A stretch of 64,000 bases of DNA from Drosophila persimilis. Lineage: Eukaryota; Arthropoda; Insecta; Diptera; Drosophilidae. Numbering within the stretch: position 1 is the first letter of the stretch; every line of letters begins with the position of its first letter. The notes under the pieces are model-generated. The model ran no database searches and was not told the origin of the DNA. It worked only from the letters and a program-made list of their open reading frames with translations. Made by a program: the position numbers and the translations under genes. Below are positions 9,309 through 19,030 of this stretch, piece by piece. Location: contig NW_020825429.1 in assembly GCF_003286085.1 (NCBI RefSeq), positions 1 through 64,000 on the forward strand. The letters run 5' to 3'.

Positions 9309-10505
9309 CGACTAGTTAACGCTCCTATGTCATATAATGCCAAGTTTCCCTTTTTATTGACAAAACGCTCGCAGTTTGTGAAGACATACGTTCGCTATCT
9401 GCATCAAACGAATTTTCATGCCGGCCCACGAGCACTCGTGAGTATCCTTAGACAGCGCATTTGGATAGTGAATGCTCAGGCGGTATGCAGGGCGACAGTT
9501 AGGTCGTGTATTCGTTGTTTTAAATGCAAGCCTCTACTCCAGACCCAAATGATGGGCAACTTACCCGCAGACCGGCTCCGTGCTCTCCGCCCATTTTCAG
9601 TATGTGGCGTTGATTTTTGTGGCCCAGTCTATACGACTCTGAAAATTCGTGGAAGGCCCCCTTATAAGTCCTACATAGCGTTATTTGTCTGTTTTGCGTC
9701 CAAGGCGGTTCATTTAGAAATTGTCTCCGATTTGACGACTAATTCCTTCTTGTTGGCATTCCAAAGGTTCGTCGGTCGTCGAGGATGTCCGCAACGCGTG
9801 AACTGCGACAACGCGACAAATTTCGTCGGAGCAAGTCGCCACTTCAGCGAACTGCGGAAGAAAATAGAAGCGGAAGCGGACGCGATACGCGAATTCGCGT
9901 CAAGAAGCGGGTGCGAGTTTGCCTTCATACCGCCTCGAGCACCGCACATGGGAGGACTTTGGGAGGCCGGTGTGAAGTCTGCCAAGGGCCTACTCCTACG
10001 GGCAGTCGGAAGCGCTCTCCTCACCAAAGAGGAGCTGGAGACCGTGCTGGTCGGGATCGAGGCGGTACTCAACTCGCGCCCGCTAGGACCCCTAAGCCCA
10101 GACCCAAGCAACGGAGACGTGCTGACTCCCGGGGACCTGCTGACAGGCGGGCCGCTCATCGCACCCCCAGCACCCAGGACCCCGGACCAGGAGGGTCTGA
10201 GCTGCTTAAAGCGATGGCGGCTTGTCTCGTCAGCCAGGCAAATGTTCTGGCAGCGATGGTCCAGGGAGTATGTGCTGGGATTGCAAATAAGATGCAAGTG
10301 GCACCAGGAGGAACTAAACATCAAGGAAGGCGACCTCGTAATCGTCGCTGAGGACAACCTGCCCCCTCAACAGTGGCTCCTCGGAAGGGTGGTCGGAACA
10401 ACCGCCGGGCAGGACGGAAGGGTCAGAGTGGTCGACCTAAGGACGAGCAGCGGAGCCACGTTCAGGGGGATAATCCACAAGTTGGCGCTTCTGCCACTGG
10501 TTTGA
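9222..10505 (+). CDS. Chimeric integrase ORF across the unit 2/3 junction, intact to native stop
   Basis: A 427-residue frame from an ATG in antisense BEL-4 DNA. The first 29 or so residues are junction-derived. The remainder is the BEL-1 integrase from the RLVNAPMSYNAKF block through the zinc finger, the DDE core (Asp in VDFCGPV, Asp in CDNATNF, Glu in LWEAGVKS) and the whole DUF5641 tail to the native LPLV stop. It is the only array copy that is open from a junction ATG to the true end. Whether it is transcribed is unknown. Confidence 0.78.
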   Translation: MYSDYLCYKLIHKIFVKSRPTLFLPPRIWRLVNAPMSYNAKFPFLLTKRSQFVKTYVRYLHQTNFHAGPRALVSILRQRIWIVNAQAVCRATVRSCIRCFKCKPLLQTQMMGNLPADRLRALRPFSVCGVDFCGPVYTTLKIRGRPPYKSYIALFVCFASKAVHLEIVSDLTTNSFLLAFQRFVGRRGCPQRVNCDNATNFVGASRHFSELRKKIEAEADAIREFASRSGCEFAFIPPRAPHMGGLWEAGVKSAKGLLLRAVGSALLTKEELETVLVGIEAVLNSRPLGPLSPDPSNGDVLTPGDLLTGGPLIAPPAPRTPDQEGLSCLKRWRLVSSARQMFWQRWSREYVLGLQIRCKWHQEELNIKEGDLVIVAEDNLPPQQWLLGRVVGTTAGQDGRVRVVDLRTSSGATFRGIIHKLALLPLV

Positions 10506-10532
10506 AGCCTTCCAGGCCTTCAACGGGGCCGG

Positions 10533-10841
10533 TGTAGCGCCATTTGGCCTATAATAATTGTTATTAGGATCGTATTTTATGAAGTCTTGTGTAAGTTAGG
10601 CTAGGGCAAATCGGGGAGCGCAATAAAAGCTCGCTCTCTCGCCCTTGGCGAATTCGCCCCGCTTTGCCACCGTAGGTAAGATAGGCGAAGAACAAATTGT
10701 TTGAATATATGAAGAGAAGTCGAGAAAAATTTATGAAAACGAACGCACGCACTCCTTTTTTTTCGTCGTCGTAAAATACAAATTTGCAGTTACCCAAGTA
10801 TTTCGGTCTCTTTTATTTAGAAAAACTATTCTAAATTTTCA
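10533..10841 (+). repeat. BEL-1 LTR, array 1 unit 3
   Basis: 309 bp. It has one extra G (AATCGGGGAGCGC) relative to the other three copies. Confidence 0.9.
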
Positions 10842-11772
10842 GTATACTGAATTAATATATTAACATACTCTCGAGTACTTATGTATGCGGATGATGTTAA
10901 ACTCTGTGTCCAGTACAAGGATATTTCATTTCATTCTCGCTTGCAATCCGATCTTTCAGTCATGGTGGTGTGCAAACTTGTTACACCTTAATGCCTCGAA
11001 ATGCAAAGTTATGACATTTCATCGTTCTTGCCCTTTGTTGGCTCCCTACACCCTATTTGGTGGTTCTCTTGAGAGAATTACCCTGTAGGATGATCTGGGC
11101 GTTATGTTAGACCCCAAGTTAAAGTTTTCCGAACACATTTCTACCATGGTAGATAAGGCCATGGGCGTGCTTGGGTTTATAAAGAGGTGGTCAAAGGAAT
11201 TTGGTGACCCCTATATAACAAAGACTCTCTATACCTCGCTTGTTCTTCCGATCCTGTGTATGGTGCCCTCAGTACAAAGTACACCAGGACCGTATAGAAT
11301 CAGTACAGAAAAACTTTTTACTCTTTGATCTGCGGGGCCTTAACTGGGATGCGGGTGTATCTTACCATCTTACTCTAGTAGACTACTATTAGTAAACCTC
11401 CCATCCTTAGTTAACCGTAGAAAAATGCTTGGTGTGATATTTATTCACAACTTGATCAGGGGTGACATAGACAGCCCTGATCTGTTGAGCCGCATAAACT
11501 TCACGATTCCTATTAGAATGACTAGAAATTTTATACCGTTGTTCCTTCCACTTTGTAGATCGAATTATTCCTTGCATTAACCGTTTAGGGTCTTATGCTC
11601 GGATTATAATTCCCTCTGCCATATTATATCCAACACTAATTCTCTTCCTCTTATTAAATTACTAATCCTTACACACCTTTCTAGTAATTAGTCATTGTAG
11701 TGGTATTTGTATTTTGATTGCATGCTTAGTTTCTTAGTAAGTTTAGTGCTAATTTTCCTCGAATGTTAGTCT
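10842..11772 (+). pseudogene. Jockey/CR1-like LINE RT end, unit 3
   Basis: Copy of the 4510-5440 fragment with identical lesions. It is followed by the GC-rich segment 11773-11987. Confidence 0.75.
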
Positions 11773-11986
11773 AATAGCTATCTTTCTTGCATGTTCGCGT
11801 TCGGTTCGGATACGCACCGCGCGTCATGCGGCAGCGCCCCTCGGTCGGTTGGGCGGGAGGAGGGCTGCGTTTTGCCTGGGATCCGCGCGTAACAGCCTTC
11901 TGCTGGTTTCACACGGGCCACTTGACGGTGCAGTAACTGCATCGCCTCTTGAAAGATGTCATTGCATGTCAACGTCCAAGAGATTC

Positions 11987-12475
11987 CTCCCCTTACTTTT
12001 ATAAGTGCTGTGGCTAAGACCGCTTGTTCTTTTGTCAAGCAAGTGTTAACATTTTCCCCCTTTTCGTAGGGAATATGGAGCATCGTATAATGAGGTTTTT
12101 TACAAATCCCACATAAAATTTCAGAAAAGCATTTCTCATACATATCGATTCGATTTAATTTAAATGTATTGACTCATTTATAGACTCCGAAAACCATTTA
12201 ATATGTTTCGCTGAATCGTGATCTAGCATTGGTAAGTCTATTAATCGATTCAGCCGATCCGAAAAAATTGTTCGCTTATTTTCATACCGCTTGGTTAGCA
12301 ATTCCCAAGCGGCATTATAATTCACCATGAGCTACCATACTCCGTGCCTCACCCTTTATCGCGATTTTCAAATAATTGAATTTTAGAGATGTACTCAGAC
12401 TATCTCTGTTATAAATTAATTCACAAAATATTTGTGAAAAGCCGTCCCACACTTTTTCTTCCCCCGAGAATTTGG
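11987..12475 (-). pseudogene. BEL-4 gag fragment, antisense, unit 3
   Basis: Copy of 5655-6143, truncated at the unit boundary by the next integrase copy. Confidence 0.72.
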
Positions 12476-13606
12476 CGACTAGTTAACGCTCCTATGTCAT
12501 ATAATGCCAAGTTTCCCTTTTTATTGACAAAACGCTCGCAGTTTGTGAAGACATACGTTCGCTATCTGCATCAAACGAATTTTCATGCCGGCCCACGAGC
12601 ACTCGTGAGTATCCTTAGACAGCGCATTTGGATAGTGAATGCTCAGGCGGTATGCAGGGCGACAGTTAGGTCGTGTATTCGTTGTTTTAAATGCAAGCCT
12701 CTACTCCAGACCCAAATGATGGGCAACTTACCCGCAGACCGGCTCCGTGCTCTCCGCCCATTTTCAGTATGTGGCGTTGATTTTTGTGGCCCAGTCTATA
12801 CGACTCTGAAAATTCGTGGAAGGCCCCCTTATAAGTCCTACATAGCGTTATTTGTCTGTTTTGCGTCCAAGGCGGTTCATTTAGAAATTGTCTCCGATTT
12901 GACGACTAATTCCTTCTTGTTGGCATTCCAAAGGTTCGTCGGTCGTCGAGGATGTCCGCAACGCGTGAACTGCGACAACGCGACAAATTTCGTCGGAGCA
13001 AGTCGCCACTTCAGCGAACTGCGGAAGAAAATAGAAGCGGAAGCGGACGCGATACGCGAATTCGCGTCAAGAAGCGGGTGCGAGTTTGCCTTCATACCGC
13101 CTCGAGCACCGCACATGGGAGGACTTTGGGAGGCCGGTGTGAAGTCTGCCAAGGGCCTACTCCTACGGGCAGTCGGAAGCGCTCTCCTCACCAAAGAGGA
13201 GCTGGAGACCGTGCTGGTCGGGATCGAGGCGGTACTCAACTCGCGCCCGCTAGGACCCCTAAGCCCAGACCCAAGCAACGGAGACGTGCTGACTCCCGGG
13301 GACCTGCTGACAGGCGGGCCGCTCATCGCACCCCCAGCACCCAGGACCCCGGACCAGGAGGGTCTGAGCTGCTTAAAGCGATGGCGGCTTGTCTCGTCAG
13401 CCAGGCAAATGTTCTGGCAGCGATGGTCCAGGGAGTATGTGCTGGGATTGCAAATAAGATGCAAGTGGCACCAGGAGGAACTAAACATCAAGGAAGGCGA
13501 CCTCGTAATCGTCGCTGAGGACAACCTGCCCCCTCAACAGTGGCTCCTCGGAGGGTGGTCGGAACAACCGCCGGGCAGGACGGAAGGGTCAGAGTGGTCG
13601 ACCTAA
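12389..13606 (+). CDS. Chimeric integrase ORF across the unit 3/4 junction
   Basis: 405 residues, the same structure as the ORF at 6057-7274, including the same 1-bp loss near 13551 that truncates the DUF5641 end. Units 2 and 4 share this lesion while units 1 and 3 do not. Confidence 0.75.
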   Translation: MYSDYLCYKLIHKIFVKSRPTLFLPPRIWRLVNAPMSYNAKFPFLLTKRSQFVKTYVRYLHQTNFHAGPRALVSILRQRIWIVNAQAVCRATVRSCIRCFKCKPLLQTQMMGNLPADRLRALRPFSVCGVDFCGPVYTTLKIRGRPPYKSYIALFVCFASKAVHLEIVSDLTTNSFLLAFQRFVGRRGCPQRVNCDNATNFVGASRHFSELRKKIEAEADAIREFASRSGCEFAFIPPRAPHMGGLWEAGVKSAKGLLLRAVGSALLTKEELETVLVGIEAVLNSRPLGPLSPDPSNGDVLTPGDLLTGGPLIAPPAPRTPDQEGLSCLKRWRLVSSARQMFWQRWSREYVLGLQIRCKWHQEELNIKEGDLVIVAEDNLPPQQWLLGGWSEQPPGRTEGSEWST

Positions 13607-13698
13607 GGACGAGCAGCGGAGCCACGTTCAGGGGGATAATCCACAAGTTGGCGCTTCTGCCACTGGTTTGAAGCCTTCCAGGCCTTCAACGGGGCCGG

Positions 13699-14006
13699 TG
13701 TAGCGCCATTTGGCCTATAATAATTGTTATTAGGATCGTATTTTATGAAGTCTTGTGTAAGTTAGGCTAGGGCAAATCGGGAGCGCAATAAAAGCTCGCT
13801 CTCTCGCCCTTGGCGAATTCGCCCCGCTTTGCCACCGTAGGTAAGATAGGCGAAAAACAAATTGTTTGAATATATGAAGAGAAGTCGAGAAAAATTTATG
13901 AAAACGAACGCACGCACTCCTTTTTTTTCGTCGTCGTAAAATACAAATTTGCAGTTACCCAAGTATTTCGGTCTCTTTTATTTAGAAAAACTATTCTAAA
14001 TTTTCA
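13699..14006 (+). repeat. BEL-1 LTR, array 1 unit 4
   Basis: 308 bp with the CGAAAAACAAATT variant shared with unit 1. Confidence 0.9.
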
Positions 14007-14937
14007 GTATACTGAATTAATATATTAACATACTCTCGAGTACTTATGTATGCGGATGATGTTAAACTCTGTGTCCAGTACAAGGATATTTCATTTCATT
14101 CTCGCTTGCAATCCGATCTTTCAGTCATGGTGGTGTGCAAACTTGTTACACCTTAATGCCTCGAAATGCAAAGTTATGACATTTCATCGTTCTTGCCCTT
14201 TGTTGGCTCCCTACACCCTATTTGGTGGTTCTCTTGAGAGAATTACCCTGTAGGATGATCTGGGCGTTATGTTAGACCCCAAGTTAAAGTTTTCCGAACA
14301 CATTTCTACCATGGTAGATAAGGCCATGGGCGTGCTTGGGTTTATAAAGAGGTGGTCAAAGGAATTTGGTGACCCCTATATAACAAAGACTCTCTATACC
14401 TCGCTTGTTCTTCCGATCCTGTGTATGGTGCCCTCAGTACAAAGTACACCAGGACCGTATAGAATCAGTACAGAAAAACTTTTTACTCTTTGATCTGCGG
14501 GGCCTTAACTGGGATGCGGGTGTATCTTACCATCTTACTCTAGTAGACTACTATTAGTAAACCTCCCATCCTTAGTTAACCGTAGAAAAATGCTTGGTGT
14601 GATATTTATTCACAACTTGATCAGGGGTGACATAGACAGCCCTGATCTGTTGAGCCGCATAAACTTCACGATTCCTATTAGAATGACTAGAAATTTTATA
14701 CCGTTGTTCCTTCCACTTTGTAGATCGAATTATTCCTTGCATTAACCGTTTAGGGTCTTATGCTCGGATTATAATTCCCTCTGCCATATTATATCCAACA
14801 CTAATTCTCTTCCTCTTATTAAATTACTAATCCTTACACACCTTTCTAGTAATTAGTCATTGTAGTGGTATTTGTATTTTGATTGCATGCTTAGTTTCTT
14901 AGTAAGTTTAGTGCTAATTTTCCTCGAATGTTAGTCT
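14007..14937 (+). pseudogene. Jockey/CR1-like LINE RT end, unit 4
   Basis: Fourth copy of the LINE fragment with the same stops. It is followed by the GC-rich segment 14938-15152. Confidence 0.75.
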
Positions 14938-15151
14938 AATAGCTATCTTTCTTGCATGTTCGCGTTCGGTTCGGATACGCACCGCGCGTCATGCGGCAGC
15001 GCCCCTCGGTCGGTTGGGCGGGAGGAGGGCTGCGTTTTGCCTGGGATCCGCGCGTAACAGCCTTCTGCTGGTTTCACACGGGCCACTTGACGGTGCAGTA
15101 ACTGCATCGCCTCTTGAAAGATGTCATTGCATGTCAACGTCCAAGAGATTC

Positions 15152-16080
15152 CTCCCCTTACTTTTATAAGTGCTGTGGCTAAGACCGCTTGTTCTTTTGT
15201 CAAGCAAGTGTTAACATTTTCCCCCTTTTCGTAGGGAATATGGAGCATCGTATAATGAGGTTTTTTACAAATCCCACATAAAATTTCAGAAAAGCATTTC
15301 TCATACATATCGATTCGATTTAATTTAAATGTATTGACTCATTTATAGACTCCGAAAACCATTTAATATGTTTCGCTGAATCGTGATCTAGCATTGGTAA
15401 GTCTATTAATCGATTCAGCCGATCCGAAAAAATTGTTCGCTTATTTTCATACCGCTTGGTTAGCAATTCCCAAGCGGCATTATAATTCACCATGAGCTAC
15501 CATACTCCGTGCCTCACCCTTTATCGCGATTTTCAAATAATTGAATTTTAGAGATGTACTCAGACTATCTCTGTTATAAATTAATTCACAAAATATTTGT
15601 GAAAAGCCGTCCCACACTTTTTCTTCCCCCGAGAATTTGGGTACTTCCACTTTCGGAAGATCAGGCAAATCGATATCTTCTTTTTTATCGTTGCCCTTTT
15701 AGTATCCATGCTGTTTCCCTCAGCTACGGTTTGCATCCTAACTTCTAGGTTGCTTAACATGCTATGAATATCAAAGTCCCACTCTGCTCATTGAACCTGT
15801 CGTTTGTTTCATAGCTAAGATTAAACTCCTCCAGTCTCCACTGATTGTAACTTTGTTTTTTCTACCTTCCCTTTCATTAGGGTTTCATTAATTTTTGACT
15901 CTACATACTTTTTATGTATGTCCTCTATATTTTTAATAATTTTTTCGTACTGCTGCCTCTTATAGTAGTCATGATCGACTACTCCTAACAGTGCAGAATT
16001 ATTGCCTGTAACTTTGACCTTAAGGTCTCCTAACCTTTGAATTACATCGCTGGTCAAATGACCAGCTTCAATCTTCTTAA
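15152..16080 (-). pseudogene. BEL-4 gag, antisense, longest copy (unit 4 plus unique flank)
   Basis: Only this copy continues past the array edge at 15640. On the minus strand, 15480-15668 reads DLPKVEVPKFSGEEKVWDGF and beyond, the characteristic start of the BEL/Pao capsid domain (DUF1759: LPK.E.PKFSG). Upstream, 15821-16057 encodes a charged, coiled-coil-like N-terminal part (DVIQRLGDLKVKV to YYKRQQYEKIIKNIEDI). Frame breaks separate the pieces near 15750-15820. Its start is lost near 16080, where DINE-1 begins. Confidence 0.75.
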
Positions 16081-16084
16081 TCCG

Positions 16085-16288
16085 ACAACATCTTTGTTAT
16101 CTATGATTCGGCGTTTTTAGTTTTCTCGAATCTGCAATATTGTGGATGCAACAGATTTTCGTCCTTTGTGTGGGCGGAAGAGGGTGGGGCGAAATTCTGA
16201 GATAAACGTTTTATAGTGAGATCTAACAGGAGTGCGGATACTAAATTTGGTTACTCTAGCGTTAATAGTCTCTGAGATATGTGGATGC
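16085..16288 (-). mobile_element. DINE-1/INE-1 (Helitron-related) fragment
   Basis: On the minus strand this carries the same blocks as the full DINE-1 copies of array 2: ATCTCAGAGACTAT, ACCAAATTT, ATTTCGCCCCACCCTCTTCCG, GACGAAAATCTGTTGCATCC, and the AAAACTAAAAACGC tract at its end. It is truncated where the element A LTR starts (TGTAGTATG at 16289). Confidence 0.85.
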
Positions 16289-16772
16289 TGTAGTATGTTG
16301 TATGCCAAATAAGCATATGCCCACCGTATTGTAGTGTATACAATATGTCAAGTGGTCATATGCCCAAAGTTAATGTATAGTATCACGCTCATAAACATAA
16401 AGACACTTTGTCGCAATGTTTACGTAACATAGCCACACTCAAGAGCCGTAATACGATCAGTCCCTTATATGTGGACTGGCCTGCAGCGTGAGAACTGCAG
16501 TGTCGGCAATATATTCCAAGTGGCCAAATGAGCATTCCAATGTATATGCCTTCTGCATATACATTCTTACAAACATAAATATACACATACATATGGCATG
16601 CTACATGATCCCGTTCTGCCGCTGCCCTTAACGACAGAACTCAACCAAGAACATTATGTACTTTAGGCTAAATAAGTTTATGAAGAATAAATTGAATTCA
16701 TTCCGAATACAACCCGAAGAAAGAACAGAAGTGTTTTCGCTGCTTCTATTCTATTACGATTCCATTTCTACA
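16289..16772 (+). repeat. Element A 5' LTR
   Basis: 484 bp from TGTAGTATGTTG to CATTTCTACA, ending directly at the primer binding site. The first nine bases match the 5' end of the element B LTR (TGTAGTATG on the minus strand). A fragment of the same LTR type in reverse orientation is at 46205-46358. Confidence 0.88.
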
Positions 16773-16790
16773 TGGCGACCGTGACAGGAC
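16773..16790 (+). other. Element A primer binding site
   Basis: TGGCGACCGTGACAGGAC starts immediately after the LTR's terminal CA. It matches the PBS of element B base for base, and is of the type complementary to the 3' end of a tRNA-Arg, as known for mdg1/412 relatives. Confidence 0.85.
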
Positions 16791-16999
16791 CCTTTGTGAA
16801 AAATAAATTAGTGAAAAAATTATAAATACGCAAACGGAAGGAGCACACGCCAATAACCATTCTTTAACTACAATGGAACAATTAACCAATGGACAATCAA
16901 AACTAAAAGTGAATTAAAAGTGCGACAAAAGAAAACGGAAGAAGATAAAGACCTCAAAAGGCACCGACAACGCTACAAAGAGCGTGTGACACTAGAAGC

Positions 17000-17139
17000 A
17001 CCTGTGCGATGACCAGCACCGGCACCGCCTGAGCTCATAGGCCTAAAAGAAGAACATAAACTACAAACATAACATACTTACAAATATATAACTTGACCTG
17101 TGCGATGACCGGCACCGGCACCGCCTGAGCCCATAGGCC
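17000..17139 (+). repeat. 43-bp direct repeat in element A leader
   Basis: The segments at 17000-17042 and 17097-17139 are nearly identical (CTGTGCGATGACC then CACCGGCACCGCCTGAG). They flank a short unique stretch just before sORF1. The related coding in B (PVRRPAPAPLDP) suggests this was part of an N-terminally longer sORF1 and has been duplicated. Confidence 0.75.
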
Positions 17140-17146
17140 CTTGGAA

Positions 17147-17476
17147 ATGGAACCGATGAAAAATGCTGTTCCTATTGAACAAAGGGACGCACCGACGCTG
17201 AAAGAGGCGCTTGAGGTGTGTCCAGGTGATGGACCACGCCCACTCACAATAGCTGAGTACAGGGCTCGCCAGCAAAAGAAGCTGAAACCCAAAACCCAAC
17301 GAGGAGGAGAAGTAAGGAAACTTCTAACCCAAAAACATTTAAAAGAGGACATCCTGAAGTCGTTAACTGAAGAAGAGGACCGACAACGCTGCATAGAGCG
17401 TATTGCAAATATAAAGGCAACACTTCGCCAAAGAGCGAAGAAACGCAAAGGGGCCGCAGAAATGCGCAAGGCTTAA
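17147..17476 (+). CDS. Element A sORF1: basic accessory protein upstream of gag
   Basis: 109 residues from the ATG at 17147. The centre shows EALEVCPGDGPRPLTIAEYR, which is nearly the same in element B (24950-25333), followed by a strongly basic, helical C-terminal half (KKLKPKTQRGG, EEEDRQRCIERI, RQRAKKRKG). No zinc finger, signal peptide or membrane helix is visible. Conservation between two elements whose LTRs have diverged suggests it is a real protein. The basic half suggests nucleic-acid binding, but this is inference. Small leader ORFs are known in 412-like elements; I do not know a function for this one. It has no internal stop. Confidence 0.7.
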   Translation: MEPMKNAVPIEQRDAPTLKEALEVCPGDGPRPLTIAEYRARQQKKLKPKTQRGGEVRKLLTQKHLKEDILKSLTEEEDRQRCIERIANIKATLRQRAKKRKGAAEMRKA

Positions 17477-17793
17477 CTTGCCTTAATATAAGTCCTACCA
17501 CAAAGCAAGCTGATGCATGAAAATGCAGCTTGCGAAATACTAATTCTGTTAGGCTTTAACTAACAAACGTGCTGTTAGCATTTTTTTTTTAAAAAGATTG
17601 TAAACAATTATGTAAGCTAACAGCTGTTCACTAAAACTACTCACATTTCATTTCTCAGAATAGGATAACCAATCCTCACACAAAAAACAAAAAAAATTTT
17701 TTATATATACATACATGCAGAGAAAAAAAAAATTTAATAAAGAAAGAACCAAACAGATCCATTTCATGAGTAGATTTCAATTTAGATATCAAG

Positions 17794-18012
17794 ATGGGTA
17801 ACCATGACTCTAAAGTTCAGGATAGCACAGCCAATGTGATCAATGTTGTCGATGTAGTAGACAACACACCACATCTAAAATCCCAAATAGTACTTCTGAC
17901 CATTCTAACAATAATAGCAGCATTGAATTTGCTCCTAAAACTTTACCTCCTATATAAAAAGACCTTGAAAAAGAGGTACCTTAGTAGGGCTATGGACCTT
18001 GATAAAGCTTAG
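17794..18012 (+). CDS. Element A sORF2: small myristoylation-motif, single-membrane-helix protein
   Basis: 72 residues from the ATG at 17794. It starts MGNHDS, which fits an N-myristoylation signal (Gly2, Ser6). There follows a polar 26-residue stretch containing DSTANV, a hydrophobic helix at about residues 30-54 (SQIVLLTILTIIAALNLLL and on), then a basic tail KKTLKKRYLSRAMDLDKA. There is no cleavable signal peptide, so it would be a single-pass membrane protein with the basic segment next to the membrane. The homologue in element B (24269-24496) has about half its residues identical over the shared 63 positions, including the Gly2/Ser6 start and the KKRYxSRAxxLD end. It is flanked by A-rich tracts. 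The function is unknown; the architecture resembles small fusogen-type or budding-type membrane proteins. Confidence 0.75.
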   Translation: MGNHDSKVQDSTANVINVVDVVDNTPHLKSQIVLLTILTIIAALNLLLKLYLLYKKTLKKRYLSRAMDLDKA

Positions 18013-18120
18013 AAAAAAAAAGGTTTTTTTTGTCACATAACAAAAAAAAAAAATAATTTTTTTTCATCATTAAATTCATTTAATACTTGTTTATTGCACG
18101 CAGAAAACGAATAAAATATT

Positions 18121-18305
18121 ATGGAATGGCCAGTATTAGCGAAAAAACTTATAGAAAGTAAACAACTTTTTGAAAAGTCGTATAAATGTATCAACAAGAA
18201 TACAGTAATAAAAACAGAAACGCTAATACACCATGTCAATAACATAGTAGCACAATATAATAGAATCACACAATTAGTAAGTTCTCCAGATAACAAGCTA
18301 ACTAG
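18121..18305 (+). pseudogene. Element A gag, 5' part, interrupted by element B
   Basis: ATG at 18121 begins MEWPVLAKKLIESKQLFEKS, which aligns with MDWLTICAKVFTLRAEFDKS of the element B gag. The frame is open to 18305, where B begins. It continues in the same phase at 26287 once B and one CTAG are discounted. Confidence 0.88.
18302..18305 (+). other. Target site duplication of element B, left copy
   Basis: CTAG directly before TGTAAAATG. The matching CTAG follows the right LTR at 26283-26286. A 4-bp duplication fits Gypsy-group integrases. Confidence 0.88.
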
Positions 18306-18784
18306 TGTAAAATGAAATGTTCAAATCCTTTTTGTTGGATCGTCGGGGCTCAACCCTCCGATCTGTTTTATTGTGATTTCTCTTCTGTATTTTACAATTG
18401 TGGTTTGGGCTTTTGTAAGCCCAAAGCCGCGGAGCTGCGCTGCCAGTGACGCCGGCAGCGGAGCGGCAGAACTATGTGTTCTTATCTCTTATATGTTAAT
18501 ATGTATATGCTCAGCGCTGTTGGCAGCGAGAGCGCGAGGGAAGATATATGTGTGAATGCATGTATATTAGTGCCGTCAAGTCATGGGAACATGCTGACGC
18601 TGCACTTGGGTCGCTCGAGGCATTCTTGAGTGAATCGTAATACGATCACCCAGAATGTCTGGGACTTTATTGTTACGTAAACACTGAAACAAAGTGTTAC
18701 AGTGTGTATTCTTTAAGTACCGTCGGTACAGTGGGTATTCGAAATAATGAATACTTTACTTTACTTTAATATGAGCATACTACA
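18306..18784 (-). repeat. Element B 3' LTR
   Basis: 479 bp. On the element strand it runs from TGTAGTATGCTC to CATTTTACA. It is preceded on the element strand by the polypurine tract at 18785-18800. Confidence 0.93.
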
Positions 18785-18800
18785 TCTCCCTCCTTTTGAA
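18785..18800 (-). other. Element B polypurine tract
   Basis: On the minus strand, CAAAAGGAGGGAGA directly abuts the LTR start. This is the usual primer for plus-strand DNA synthesis. Confidence 0.8.
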
Positions 18801-19030
18801 AAATAACGTAATATAATGAAGTTATTTTATTTTTAGCTTTTACTATATATGTATACGAGGTATGTATTCTTAAAAAGACAATTTATATATATATTTTTTT
18901 TCTTTTTTAGTCAATTATTAGAATATTGAATTTTAATTAATATTGATAAAATTTAAAAGTTATTTGAATATAAATGCGGAATAGTATATTTTTATGGTTT
19001 ATATTTATGTATGGGCATACTAAAAAATTA

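Larger units (their letters stand above)
2978..15640 (+). repeat. Array 1: four head-to-tail units of about 3166 bp
   Basis: Units are 2978-6143 (3166 bp), 6144-9308 (3165), 9309-12475 (3167) and 12476-15640 (3165). Each joins the end of the BEL-1 integrase to the middle of an antisense BEL-4 gag: the GAATTTGG of BEL-4 is followed at once by CGACTAGTTAACG of BEL-1. Unit 1 enters from authentic BEL-1 at 2977 and unit 4 leaves into authentic BEL-4 at 15641, so the unduplicated order can be read from the flanks. Units differ by only a handful of bases: a 1-bp loss near 7221 and 13551, a 1-bp gain near 10616, a GG-to-AA change near 8749, and A/G differences near 4352, 7518, 10689 and 13853. Transposition cannot explain this; segmental tandem duplication can. 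Confidence 0.95.

Noticed and set aside
17035..17501. Minus-strand frames opposite sORF1 of element A with membrane-like residues.
   Set aside because: Antisense to a conserved basic protein; hydrophobic residues arise from reading Lys/Glu codons backwards.
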